The position numbers and the translations under genes are program-made. The notes below the pieces were generated by a model. The model was not told the DNA's origin. It made no database searches and was given only the letters and a program-made list of their open reading frames with translations. Of a DNA stretch of 64,000 bases, positions 11,387 through 22,945 are shown in pieces. This DNA is from Staphylotrichum longicolle (taxonomy: Eukaryota > Ascomycota > Sordariomycetes > Sordariales > Chaetomiaceae): the NCBI GenBank assembly GCA_019096155.1, contig JAHCVI010000003.1, positions 2,480,001 through 2,544,000 on the forward strand, given 5' to 3'. Positions within the stretch are counted from its first letter, which is position 1, and every line of letters begins with the position of its first letter.

Positions 11387-14121
11387 CTACCCAGTGACCC
11401 TCCTCACCCAAAGCGTCGTCGGCTCCCACTCGGCCTCGCGATCCAGCCGCTTGTACGCCCTGTGCAGCTTCAGCCCGAGCTCGTACTCCTCGCGCTGGAC
11501 GTCGGCCAGCTCGTCGCGCAGGCCCTCGACCTTCTTCTTCTCGCTCTCGCGCTTGCGCACCACCTCGGCCGAGTTCATCAGCTTGTCGGTCGGCATCAGC
11601 TCCGTCATCTGCTGGATGGAGCGGTTGATGTTGATGCGCCGGTTGGCGAGGGCGCGCAGCTGCGCGTTGAGCAGGCCCACGCGGTCGTGCGCCTCGCCGG
11701 CCGACTGCTCCGGCGGCGCGGGGGGCAGCGTCTTGTTCATGTCCGAGGTGCTGGCGCGGGACGAGGGGCGGTCCAGCGCGAGGGCTTGGGCCTGGGTGCG
11801 GGCCAGGGCCGGGTGGTTCATGATGGGCGGTGGCGCAGAGGGGGGCGAGGAGAAGGGAGAGGTCATGAATTGGTCGATGGGGGAGGTCACTGGGCTGTGG
11901 TTGTCGGACGGGGGGCGGGCGCTTGCGGGTTGCGGTTGTTGCTGTTGCTGGTAGTTGGCGGGGAGGGTGGGGACGGGGGGTTGGTCGTCGTCGACGGGGT
12001 CGTCGAGGTCGTCGCGGGTTGTGCGGGTGTTGCTGGTCGCGTAGGTGGAGATGCTGAAGCGGGAGGGGGGTTGGACGTAGGGTTCCTCAGGGGACGCGGC
12101 GGGCGGGGCCGCCGTGTCGTGGATGTGCTGGGGCGACGGCTGCGGTACGTCGGTCTGCTGAGAGTAGACGGACGAGACGGAGACTTGGTGCTGGTGGTGT
12201 TGGTGTTGATAGTTTGTGTGCACCGGCGGCGGTTTCCGCCGGACTACGTTGCCCGACTCGGGGGAGTGGGCGACAAAAGTTGGACTTGGGTGAGCGGGAA
12301 AACCGTACTGCCCGTCCCGTACAAGTTCTCGGGCGGCGACGACAGCTGGCGCATCTGCAGCTACCGGGTTCCCGGACAGCGGGGGGCTCGGGTACCTGTG
12401 TGCAGTCTGGGGCTGTGTCTGTGTGGCAGCTAGGGGTTGGGACGAAGGCAGAACTCTCCCAATGGCCTCGCGGGGCCCAGACCTGATGGGTGTTTCAGAT
12501 GCGGGAGGGCTGATGGGCGGGGTCTGGCCGCGCCGGGTTGGCCCCTCTGGGGTAGTGCCTGGCTTGGACCCGAACCCCGGGATGTTCCTCCTAGCACTCT
12601 TCTCCGGGATTTTGAGGGGCGGCACCTCGCGCGTGTCGTGCACGGGATCCACGATGGCGGAACGTCCGCTTGCCCCACGCCAGCCGGGACGCGATGATGT
12701 GAAGGCGCCGGCCGCGGGGTCTGTGTTACCCTCCCGCGCAGCTGCAGCCTTCTTTGCTATCCTCCGCACGCGGTCACCAAAGGACGGCGGTGCCGCGGCA
12801 GAGCCGCCGTTTTGCACGGAAGTCGCAATGCTTAGATTCTGGGGCTGCCACTGCTCAGCGCCGGAGGTGTTCCCCTGCGATGGCCGGCCCCGGGTACTGC
12901 TGGTCTGCTCTCCGGTGAGTGGATCCCACCGAGGCGCTTCCAGGGGAGGTGGATTCCGGGACTGCTGCTGCGCCGGACCGCGCTGGGCTGGATTCGGGTC
13001 GCGCGTCGCCGCATCGGATTGTCTCCGGCGCTCGCGACGCATCGAGGGGATGTTGGTTGTGCCACGGTATTGCGACGGGGCCTGCGTCCCTTGGCGCGAT
13101 TCCGGCACGAATGCCCGGTCAGATCTGCCATTCCTCAAGGCGTCGGTGGTTGGGATGCCCGCGTGGTGGGAATATGCTGGCGCGTCATCTTCGTCTATCG
13201 GGGAAACATCCCCCGGCAGGAAGCGATCGGCGCCCCGGGCGGCATCCGGCTCCGGCGAGCTGGGCGGCGAGATTTCATCGGCCCCGCCGTGCCGATAGCC
13301 GTACTTGGTCGCCACGGTTGCTGTGTATTTTTGAGCCAGCGGAGGGGAGTCGTCTGAGTAGACAGAGGATGGCGCGCGGAAATTCGAGGTGCGGACCTTG
13401 ATGCGGTTGGGGTTGCGAAGAGGCGGTTCCTTGACGGCGGGGGCCGTTTCGCTGTAATTCGGGGTGTTCGTGTCAGCAGACGACTCAGGATGAGTTGATG
13501 TGTGGACGAATCAAACGATTTCGTCAGCAGAGGAAACTGTGTAAAACCACAAACACAGCTGCCCGTTGCGCGCGTGGAATGTTCACGTTTCCACGCAGCA
13601 CAGAGCAACGGAACCTGGGGGTCGCAGCACGCTGATGGAGGGGTTGAATGGAAGGTGGTAACCTGGGAGCACCTCCACTGGGCGGCTGTTCCAAGCGTTG
13701 CCAAAACGGGCATCCATGCATGCACCCCGCTGAGGCACAGCCTGGAACCTGACCCCGGCGCCTGGGGCCCCGGGTGCCCCGCAGCAGGCAGTGCTCCGGA
13801 GCACCGCTGAAGATTGAACATTGGAGATTCCAGATTTGGACGGAATGACACCCAAACCAGAAACATGCAACAAACGGAATTGATCACTCACTATCGCGAC
13901 TCGAAAAACTCTCGTGGCGGTCGTGCGGGAGCCGGGCCGCCTTTGATGGAGTAGCTGTATCCCTTTGCCGCACTCACACTCACGCCTCCATAGCCGATGC
14001 CCAGTCCCACGCGTATCCTGTCGTCGTCGAGCGGATGGCCGAGTTCCCTCCCCGAGCTGTGGGGACCGATCTTGAGTCTGTCCCACATGGTGCTGTCGTT
14101 GCTGCGATCCTTCGAGAACAA
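11387..14121 (-). CDS. Uncharacterised disordered protein with C-terminal coiled coil, 764 aa
   Basis: Two exons: 14121-13892 and 13451-11387, ending at TAG 11387. Exon 1 starts MFSKDRSNDSTMWDRLKIG and ends in a GTGAGT donor. The 440-bp intron has a CTGAC branch site about 18 nt before its CAG acceptor. The junction codon (TA|C) restores the frame, and the exon 2 frame has a stop just upstream of this point with no ATG, which argues that exon 1 is needed. Residues 100-600 are disordered, rich in Pro, Ser, Arg and Gln. Residues 630-740 form a charged helical segment (NRRININRSIQQMTELMP, then KKKVEGLRDELADVQREEY) typical of a coiled coil, followed by a WEPTTLWVRRVTG tail. I recognise no family. 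A scaffold or adaptor role is only a guess. Confidence 0.75.
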
Positions 14122-16337
14122 AGTCCAGTCCCGGTGAGTTTGCTGCTCTCAAACCCCCTTTTTGACCTTCTTCCCTTTCCTGGCCCTCCGAGATTATGAG
14201 GATTCGTGATGGCCAAGCGAGGCGGAAGCGGACGGGGGGCCGTGTTAGATCGTCTCAAGTGATGGTTTGACCAGTTCAGGGGCGCATGAGCCTCCTATCT
14301 CCGCAGCGGGCAAGCAACGCCTGTGATGCGGGGGGGTGCTGCCACTCTAATACTTTGTATAAGCAGAGTCCTGCAGCCGACAAATTGTCAACTGCTTTCC
14401 CGAGGTCGAATGCTGCAGATCGTAGTGGCAGCTGAGCCGGGATAAACAAGGATTCATTAGGTGAAATGGAGGTGTGGTGTGGAGGACTCGAGGGGATCAT
14501 CCGCCCCTTATCATCAAACTCGGCAGGACTCGGTGGCAGATATGTTGTTTATTTTGTTGACCGCCTGCGCGAGATGCAATCAGGATGAACAAGATTATTG
14601 GGCTGCGGCCGTCTTGAGCAGCCCATTCCACGTGGAAACTGCTGTCTGGGGACCAGGGACGGCCAAGTCAGGCGACGGGCCGAGGGGCGGCCTTGTTGTT
14701 TTCCGCTTGTTTTCACCTCGAGTGCGAATGCACCAGTCAATTGCCCCTGTTCAGGGTCGCGGCGACAGGCGGCGGTGGTCGTGTTAGCTGGCCTCGGGCG
14801 CCGTTTGGCGGCGTAACGCGTTGCTGGGAGTTTGCTGGATTCGTTGGTCCTCGCCGCATGCTGCGGTCAGGATCCTGGTCGAACGGCTCGATGCCAAGAA
14901 CAACTCCAACCTCGACAATGTCGAACCCAACCTTCGAAAGAACTTCTTTTGCAGTTGGGGGCTGCTCATATTCATACAAACGAGCACGTGGAGGAGATCG
15001 CTCTCCTCAAACATGCCTTCCAGACGGTCCCGAACTGCCGCCTCGACGGAAGCAAGACATGATCAGCCCGCACATCGTCTTTCAGCCGCTTATGCCGCCG
15101 TCTGCCATGGGCCCGCGCCGCGGCGGCACGGCCAGGACAGCATGGCACGGCCAGAACAACTTGGCTGGGCCGCACGAGTCAGGATATGGATTGAACCATT
15201 CAGCCGTGCCTCGGGAGAAAACATGAGATCTAGCAGCAGCCGGTGACACGGGGGCGATGGTGGCTGCCTGCAGGTTCCCCGTGCCCGCGGTTGATGCGTT
15301 GGCTCGTGAGTGATGATGCAGCGGAGGAATGCACGACAAAAAGATTTCAGTTTGCCAAAACTGAACGCCTCGGCAGCGTGGCAGTTGGGCATCGTGTCGT
15401 GAACGGGAACGATCCACCTCATGACCAGCGTTTCAGATGAGCAATTGCTTGCATGTTCGGATGCATGTCGTATTTTTGGAAGATTGGAAGGGACGGAGCT
15501 TGTGTTTCATGTCAACCGAACTGACAATCGCTGATGGGGCCCGAGCTTGTGCTCTCAAGGCACCCTTGCTCGCGTCCTTTCTCCACTGTTGAACAATCGA
15601 ACACCTGCGTCGGCCCATTGCCGAACGATCCTCCAGCATCAACAACTGATCCAGCAATGCCTTTGGACACCGTGCTGGCCGGCACCGTGCTCGGTCAGAT
15701 CACGGAAGCTCTACCGGTCGATCAGTGGTCGCGAGAACCTCGCCCGCGATTGATGCGCTGATCGATCTCCGTCCGATGTCCATGCAAAACCAGAAGCTCG
15801 GACAGAGCCGAGTGGGGGTCGCAGGGAACTCGTGGGGTTTCATCTTAACCCTAACCCTTTTTATTCCCTTCAACGACGCTTCTCCTTCACTGGACTCAGA
15901 ACAGGACGGCACTCTCAGAGAGATGACAAAAAGTAAAAATGGTCAAGTTAGGGGCAGAGAAAATCCCATGTCGAGCGGTCACATGGCACAGCCATGCAGG
16001 CTTGCCGATCATCCGCTCCTGGCGCACACTCATGATGTGTCTTCAACTGGTTCTAAACGAGGAAAGAGCCAGGATCCAAATGTCAGGTAGCTGCGAAGGA
16101 AGCCACCGCCATCATCATCTGTGGTCGTTTGGCGCCTTCCAAGCAGCTCTGCGGCGCATTCCACACCGCTCCAACTTTTTTTTTGTCATTCCCGTCTTCA
16201 AACACGACGTTGCTGCCCGACCTTGACCGCACTGCCTGCAGACAAACACTCAGCATCGTCTCAGCATCTGGAGGTTGCTGGCCGCGCCGCAGCAAGGCAG
16301 GCCAGACTTCATGCTCGAGAAGGCGAGAACCCACCGC
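14122..16337. other. Intergenic stretch, no gene seen
   Basis: 2.2 kb holding the promoter of the coiled-coil protein gene (leftward) and the 3' flank of the epoxide hydrolase gene. Open frames of up to 177 codons occur on both strands but show no family similarity, splice continuity or start context. A telomere-like motif lies at 15845-15859. Confidence 0.45.
15845..15859 (+). promoter_or_regulatory. Telomere-like AACCCTAACCC motif
   Basis: TTAACCCTAACCCTT, about two TTAGGG units read on the other strand. In fungi and plants, AACCCTAA boxes in promoters can be bound by Myb/Tbf-type factors. No nearby start codon makes the target obvious, so function is uncertain. Confidence 0.3.
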
Positions 16338-18037
16338 TTAGTAGTGCATCGAGCCAGTGACGTTTGGCACAACAAGCGTCAGGAAGTCTTCCAGGTCCTT
16401 CAGAAACAACTCGGGCTGTTCCAGCGCCGCAAAGTGCCCGCTCTGTCACCCACCACAAGTCAGCGTCCCATATCGTGCGTTTATCCCTTGGCATGGGCCG
16501 ACTTACCTTTTCATGGGCCTTGTACAAGACCAGGTTGGGGAACAGGTGCTCAGCCCAGGCCCGGGGGAGAGCCGCAATGTCGACCAAGAACGACGAGTAG
16601 CCAAACGGCTTGGTCAGGGAAAGTGGGAGGGCAGGAATAGGACCGCCCACAGCAGTGACGAGCTATCTATACGCCCACATGGCGCGGCCAAACGAGTTGG
16701 TGAACCAGTAGAAGGACGTCATGGTCTGGATGGTCTTGAGCGGGATCGGATAGCGGTTGTCGCTCCATTCGACGAACTTCTCGCCCATCCTTTGATCTGT
16801 GTGTCAGCCGTGCTCCAGCCACGTCGTGGTTCGGGATTATTGAGCCTACCAAGCTAGCATCGCCAATGGGTTGGTCATGAGCACCAGCGAAAGAGTTGCC
16901 GGCCGCGTCCCGTGCTCGTCGGCATACGCTCTGCCCCTGAGGCCCCAGTTTACCGCCCTGCCCAGCTGCTCCTGTTCCGCGGGCGTGATGGGTATGCCAG
17001 CAACAGCAGCCTGCTGCGCTTCCGTCAAGAAGTACATGTTCACTTACACCCCCCATCCCCTCATCAGCATGATCCCTTCCACCCCCAACAAGCAAAAATC
17101 CAGCGAGGTCAAACACTCACAGTGAAACGCCCGACACCCGTCATAAACTCCGCACATGACCTGCGCCAGGAACGCCCCAATGTCCCCGCCCTGCGCGACG
17201 TACCCGGCGCCGAACCCCAGCGCCCGCATCAGCCCGTCCATCGCGCCCGCCGCCGCGTCCATGGTCAGCTCCGTGTCGAGCTCGCCCGCGCGCGTCGAGA
17301 GGCTGTAGTCCGGGATGGAGGGCACGATGACGTGGTACGGCAGCGTCTGCGGGCTGTACTTCTTGACGAGCAGCTCGAGGAGCGGGGCGAACTCGAACCA
17401 GGCGCCGGGCCAGCCGTGGAGGAGGATCAACGGGGTGGCGTCTGGGTGGGTGAGTCAAAGTTGAGTTTGTGTCAGTCTTTTGGGGGAGTGTTGGGCTTGG
17501 TTGGGGTTGTACAGATGTACGCCATGGGCAGAGCTGATGGGGATAGGGGTTGGGGATTCAGGTCGTGACACGGAGAGCAAGGACGGGCATGTTGTGTGGG
17601 TGGGAATGGAGGGACGTACCGCGTTTGTGGGAGAAGAGCGCCGCAAAGTGGATGTCAAAGACATCGCCATTGCTTGGGCCCGGGCCTGAGACGTGGTTCC
17701 AGTCTTGAGAGGAGAATGCCGAGGACGTGGTTGGGGAGGCGGTGACGTTGATGCGGAAGTTGGGGAAGCTGTTTAGGCGGCGCTGCTCATCGCGCCAGGA
17801 GTAGGACGAGGACGAGGTCCAAGTGTCTTGGGCGTGGATGAGCCAGTCGCGCGAGATCCCGAAGGAGGTGTTGTTGGTCACGTTCGTGTGCGTGGAGTAG
17901 TAGGAGGGCACGCCGATGTCGGCCTGGCCGGCGAACTTGAGGAGGTGGTTTTGCTCCGAGAGAGGGACGGTGAAGGTGAAGGGGGTGGGGGAACTGAGAA
18001 TCCCCGAGGGGAGAGTGGCATAGGCGGAGAGGGTCAT
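16338..18037 (-). pseudogene. Epoxide hydrolase (alpha/beta hydrolase with EHN domain), interrupted by an in-frame TAG
   Basis: Five exons: 18037-17620, 17441-17121, 17042-16850, 16789-16507 and 16442-16338, about 439 codons. An alternative ATG at 18064 adds 9 codons. The N-terminal EHN lid domain is followed by LILLHGWPGAWFEF (oxyanion loop) and QGGDIGAFL (nucleophile Asp). The exon 3 region resembles the cap domain, and SGHFAALEQPELF near the end carries the catalytic His. The splice phases all agree. Inside exon 4, at 16665-16663, the frame has TAG between WAYR and LVTAVGGP, where relatives usually have a Gln codon. Translation stopping there would give 352 residues without the catalytic His. 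The reading frame is otherwise intact, so this is either a recent nonsense allele, a base error, or readthrough. The expected role is hydrolysis of epoxides to diols. Confidence 0.75.
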
Positions 18038-19372
18038 GGTGGATGAAGGCTCGTTGGGACACACGGCTTAGTTCGAGCCGATTTCTGGAAGACGAGAACC
18101 TGGGTGTCGATATTGGTGGCGCGTTTTTCCCGGTTATCATGGGCTTCTCATCCGTGTTGGTGCCCACGCTATTTATCTTTCAGCGCAACCCATGACGTCG
18201 GCTACCACCTCGCCGTGTAAGTCAGAGCAGTCAAAGGCTAATGACACTGTCAGCAGAATGTAGTCTTGGCGAGTGAGACCACGGCCGAAGCGTCCTAGAG
18301 CAGTTCGGACGTGTCGGAAAGGCCATCGACAAGTGATGGTCTGCAAGTCTTGCAGAGCGCATGGCGAGGAGGTTGCCTTGCGGTGTTGGCGCGACTCTGG
18401 CATTGCATATGCTGACTCAAGTGGCATGCATACACAAGAACCTTCAGGACGCGGAAGCCGTCTCGGCGCGGGTTGCTTGCATGGAAGCCAGCGTCATTGG
18501 ACGCCTCACTGCTGGGAGTTCGGATGTCAGTTCAACCACAGGTTACGGATAGGGGGCAGTTGCTTGTCATCATTCTTGGCTGCAGCAATGCCCCGGGAAC
18601 TCCCCAACAACGACTGTCCCTTTGCTGCATGGGAAACGCTACTTTTGTAACAAGTCGTTCCTGCAACCAGACATGACGTTCAACGTCCGGGGATCCCCGG
18701 ACGTGGTACGATTACCCACGGAGCTACGGGTGCCGTATCGCACACGAGAACATCGTGATGTTTCCTTGGATGTCTTGGTGATTTGTATCCCGAGTGAGTC
18801 ACCTCGGCGTCTGGGGATGGTGTTCTGATCCTTTCTGTTCAAATACTAACATGATCTAGGGCTGGATGGTATTTGCTGGCAAGTTTCGTTGCGCACATGG
18901 TATGCACGATTCCTGCAAGTTGGGCTGGAGATAGACGAGCAACACTCAATACCCTGACCAATCCCATCTCCAGCCAAGCGGATCCAGTGTATCTTTCTGT
19001 CACGGCCGACAATGGACGTACACACAGCAATCGATCTTCAGCGGGCCGGCACGGCGTCAGATTTGGCCGGGATTGGTTCATTCTGAGGGATTGGCTTGCC
19101 GAATCAGAAGTCCAAGGGCAACTTGGCTTCCCACTCCCAGACAAGCCACTGCAGACCTAAGGATGGCTTGGGTTTTGGCACCCAATCTGATGCAGCCGGG
19201 GCTGAACCGGGCCTTTGCCGCAAGGCTGCCTCCAAGGCGTTCACGCCATCAGGCTTTAGGGGTGTCGGACTCAGCTGCGAGCTGAAGCTGCAATCTTCAA
19301 CTTTGCTTGTCGAGTCGCGGCCCTTGATGAAATGCCCAGATCGATCCAAGTACACCAACATCAGGCGACGTT
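18038..19372. other. Divergent intergenic region, no gene seen
   Basis: 1.3 kb between the divergent epoxide hydrolase and HeLo/Cdc24-like genes. Only short unsupported open frames occur. It would contain both promoters. Confidence 0.45.
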
Positions 19373-21928
19373 ATGGATCCTCTCAGCGTCAGTGCATCCA
19401 TCGCCGGCCTGCTCTCGGCCGCTGGGACCATCAGCAAAGTGCTGGGCCCTTACATTGCGGCAGCCCAGGATGTGCCCAAGATTGCGGCCCAAGTGAGTGC
19501 AGAGGTGCACGAGGCGACCATCGTCCTCTCAGCTCTGGACAAACTCGCCCGTAACATGACGTCTGTTTCAGTCCAACGCGCCGCCCTCGTCAGTATCGAT
19601 CAGGTCGTTGCCGTGCTGACGAACGGGGTTCTTGTCTTCTCGGACCTCGAGGCCTCCGTCGGCCGGCTCCCCCTTGGCGAGTCCTCTTTCATACGCATGG
19701 GCATCTGGTCCCGTCTGCAGTGGGCAAGGAAGGAGGCCGAGTTTACCGTCTTGTTGAGCCGCTTGCAAGGCTTCAAGTCATCTGCTTCCCTGATTCTGAA
19801 CATCCTACAAAGGTCTGTGCCGGGTTGCTTCACCGTCTCTCAGCCGCAGATCCCGTCCTCAACGGCACTAGCTAACTCTCTCTCGACAAAGTGACTCCGC
19901 CATACGTGCTGAGCAGTTCCAAAGGGAACTTCAAGACAATTTCTGTGAGCTCCTAGAAAGCAACAAGGACTTGTCTCGCCGCCTGATGAACCTGGAAGAC
20001 GTCTTTGACGCCCAGAGCGTTGTGTCCAGAAGTCATGACGGAGCGTCAGTTCTCTCTGAGAGGACTTTTCAGGTCTCCCATGAAGATGGTGCGGCCCGAC
20101 ATCTTCTCAATAACATGCGCCCAAGTGAGGGTGATGTCTTCCCCGGCCCGTCAACAACCTCGCCCACCCTCCCGCCTCAATTGCTGCCCGGCTTCGACTT
20201 CCAAGGCGACCTCGAGACTTCTCTTGTCTACCGCCGCGCAAATCGCGACTCCATGGACTTCTCTTTCCGGAGTTCCGTTGCGCAATCACACATGTGGTCG
20301 GTTTTCTCTGACTTGAGTTTGGGCGATATCATCTCCAACTTGTCGGTCGTCGCCCTACCAATCTACGCCGACGAAATCACCCATGCATCTCACTACGAAT
20401 TTGGCGGTCCCTCTCTTGAGGTGGCATCCCCGAGCGTGGACGAAGCATCCGAACCTACTCCCAGGATCTACCTGAGGGAGTGTCTGGAGATAGAATCAAA
20501 ACTGTCCCACGTTTCTGCCTTTCGCGAACTGTTCATCGAGGAGCGTAGCACTGGTGATGAACATCCCTTTTGGGTTCTCCATCGCATCTTTCAGAGGGGA
20601 TATCCTCTCATGATGCTGTTCAACATGTGGGAGCAACAAACTGACCAACACTTTGACATCCAAATGGAGCGCCAGTCGTCGCGGGCTGCCTTCGTACTCA
20701 CCTACAGGGCAATCTCCGCCTTCTCCTCGGTGCCAGAGCTCGGCGACATTGACTTGAAACTTAAGTCTAGCCATGATTCACTTGGTGAAATCACCGATTT
20801 TCTCAAGGTTGGCACCACCCGAGCCGAGCGCGATTTCTTCCCTTCCGTCTCCCGGTGCTGATGTTGGAACAGGTCTTCGCTCTTATCCAGCGAGTTTTGT
20901 CCCTCAAGCATGAGCAATTTGATTCCGTTAACGTCGATGCCTTGATCGATCAGATGGGCCGAAACGACCAAGACCCATCTCAAGTCGAAGCTATGATTGA
21001 CTTCATTCGCGACGAACGCCGCCTCATCGACAAGCTGCGAAAAGCATATCTCGTTGAGAGTCAATTTTTAAAATTGAAAGTTTTAAGCAAGGAGTGGCTT
21101 ACCCTCCTTTCGCCGCTGCAGAAGATGATTAAGATCGAGCTGGATTTTCTGCTGGACGTGGAGATGGACTACCTCAGGCCACTTGATCACCAACGTTGGA
21201 GTACCTCTCTTCTGAATTGGTGCCGCTTTGCAAATCTTTACAGACCATTGATCCGCACCGAATCTCGGAACAAGAGATTGCTCAGAAGCGAGCTCGTGGC
21301 TATCTCAACAAATAGGCCCAGTTCTTATGAAGCTGCCATCTTGGAGTGTCTGGAACTCGTCCTTCTCCCTTCACTATCCCTTCGATTCAAACTCAATTTC
21401 ATGCAGGTATGTGAAGTAGCCCTGACATATCCAGCTGTTTACGAGGTCATGATCTCGGTGGCTGATCCCGTCGGGTGCACTTGAATAGGCCACAGCTCCT
21501 CCAATTATTCACGCCGGCCATCCACTAGATGGCTTGACTTGGAGTACGAGTTTGACCGGAATGCGCCGAGCACAAGAAGATATTGCCCGCGTCGTCCTTC
21601 AAGAGGTGGCGTCGAACATGAAACGTCGAGTAAGCAATTGGGACCTGATGCGTCTCCCGCCGGATGCCTTCGACAATCTCTTGCTTTACGAGCCTGGGGT
21701 CAGAGTCTGGACCACTTGGACTCGCTCGGGGCCTTCAAGAAACGTAAGCCATCATATAAACCATGTACCCGATCTCTGGACCTATCACTAACGGGAGCTT
21801 CTGACGGCTAGCAGGGCAAAGTGTGCCAGGCATACTTGTTCGGGAAAGTTATCATCTTTACGGAGCAGATCTACTCGCCAGACTCCTTGACATCCAGCTG
21901 TTGGAAAGAATCAACCCTAGAGCTGTAA
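19373..21928 (+). CDS. HeLo-like (fungal STAND N-terminal) domain fused to a Cdc24-like CH/DH/PH protein, 752 aa as read
   Basis: Five exons: 19373-19812, 19892-20807, 20873-21406, 21489-21743 and 21815-21928. Residues 1-145 start MDPLSVSASIAGLLSAAGT and match the pattern of the fungal N-terminal domain of STAND/PigL-type proteins (HeLo-like). Residues 150-190 form a coiled coil joined across intron 1. Residues 330-400 (YLRECLEIESKLSHVSAF, then FWVLHRIFQRGYPLMMLFN) resemble the Cdc24 calponin-type domain. Residues 450-640 resemble a DH (Rho GEF) domain, including ERRLIDKLRKAY. A PH-like start (QAYLFGKVIIFTEQ) follows. The conserved DH helix region looks degenerate, so exchange activity is doubtful. 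The frame stops at TAA 21926, early in the PH domain; a continuation in another frame is described in the findings. The role may be Rho signalling linked to an incompatibility-type effector domain (inference). Confidence 0.75.
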
Positions 21929-22842
21929 ACAGCACCCGTAGGCTGCGGCTCGGCGCATGGATATCTTTTGGGCTCGGCAGCACAACCCTTTCGTCTATCG
22001 ATTTCGGTAAGTTTGGGCATTTGAGGGCTGATGCCAACTGCTGACGAACCACGGCTCAGCGACATTGTCCTGCACAATTAAGCACGCACGTTACGATGCG
22101 CTCGGGTACCACTAACTACTTCAACCGGGTATCCGTTGTGGTTCAGTACTCACATGATATTTGCAGCATCGTCCACATTTCAGACGTGGGTAGCAAAGCT
22201 GAAGGAAGCCACCGAGCCCAACAGGAAACCCCAAGGTTCATCATAAAAATACACTCGGTTACACTCCCGATCTATCTATACACATACTTTTTGGAGCGAA
22301 GCGCCTTCTGAAACCCAACAACGCATCGGAACAAGGCCCCCAAATGCAGTCTTGCCGTTTGCTGAGGATGTTGTGGTGGGTTCCATGGTGACCCCTTTTC
22401 CCAGCACTCAACACCAACCACACTTTGGGACTGAGAGGACCGCAACCCCGAGAGACAAGGGGTGTTCAACTGTAACCGATTCGGTCTCTATTCTAGACAA
22501 CGCCCACCTTCCAAACGCCAGTCCCCTTTTTTACATGCAAATCTATGCAAACCTCCTCCCACCCCGTCATCCTACGCGGCCCGCATCTGTCTCATAAAGG
22601 CGGCCTCTACTCCCCGCCGAGCCGCTCACCGCATGCCCATGCCCATGCGGGCTCCTCCGGCCCCAGGCCTTCCCTCCAGCGCCCCTCCGCAGGCTCAACC
22701 ACCACCGTGGTGACCATAATCCATCTGAATCGCCAACCCTTCCTCCCTCCCTCTCACTCTGCCTCCTTCTCCCTCGCCCCATTCCCATTCCCACCCCCAT
22801 TGCCATTCCCAAATCCCAACTCCCGCCACCCCATCCGCCCCT
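21929..22842. other. Convergent intergenic region with possible lost 3' coding part
   Basis: The first 190 bp can be read in a shifted frame that resembles the rest of a PH domain, including an intron-like element with GTAAGT donor (from about 22006) and CTGAC branch. The remainder is non-coding and ends in a long pyrimidine-rich tract. Confidence 0.45.
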
Positions 22843-22945
22843 TCACCCACCTCCCCACCCGGCCCCACCTTCCTCCTTATCCCCGGCCCCCTTCCTATCC
22901 CCCGTCCCATTCCCCCCTCCTCCTCCTCCTCCTTCCACCCAAACA
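22730..22945 (+). repeat. Polypyrimidine tract (C/T-rich plus strand)
   Basis: About 215 bp that are overwhelmingly C and T on the plus strand, with CCCATTCCCATT-like near-repeats. It overlaps the 3' end of the receptor gene, whose last 30 or so residues are therefore Gly-rich. Such tracts can form triplex or, on the G-rich strand, quadruplex structures (inference). Confidence 0.7.

Noticed and set aside
12423..13298. 291-codon plus-strand open frame, and the 11462-12433 frame
   Set aside because: Antisense to the 764-residue coiled-coil protein gene; no start context or splice support.
14693..15226. 177-codon plus-strand open frame with overlapping frames on both strands
   Set aside because: All frames are equally open and none shows a domain; treated as intergenic.
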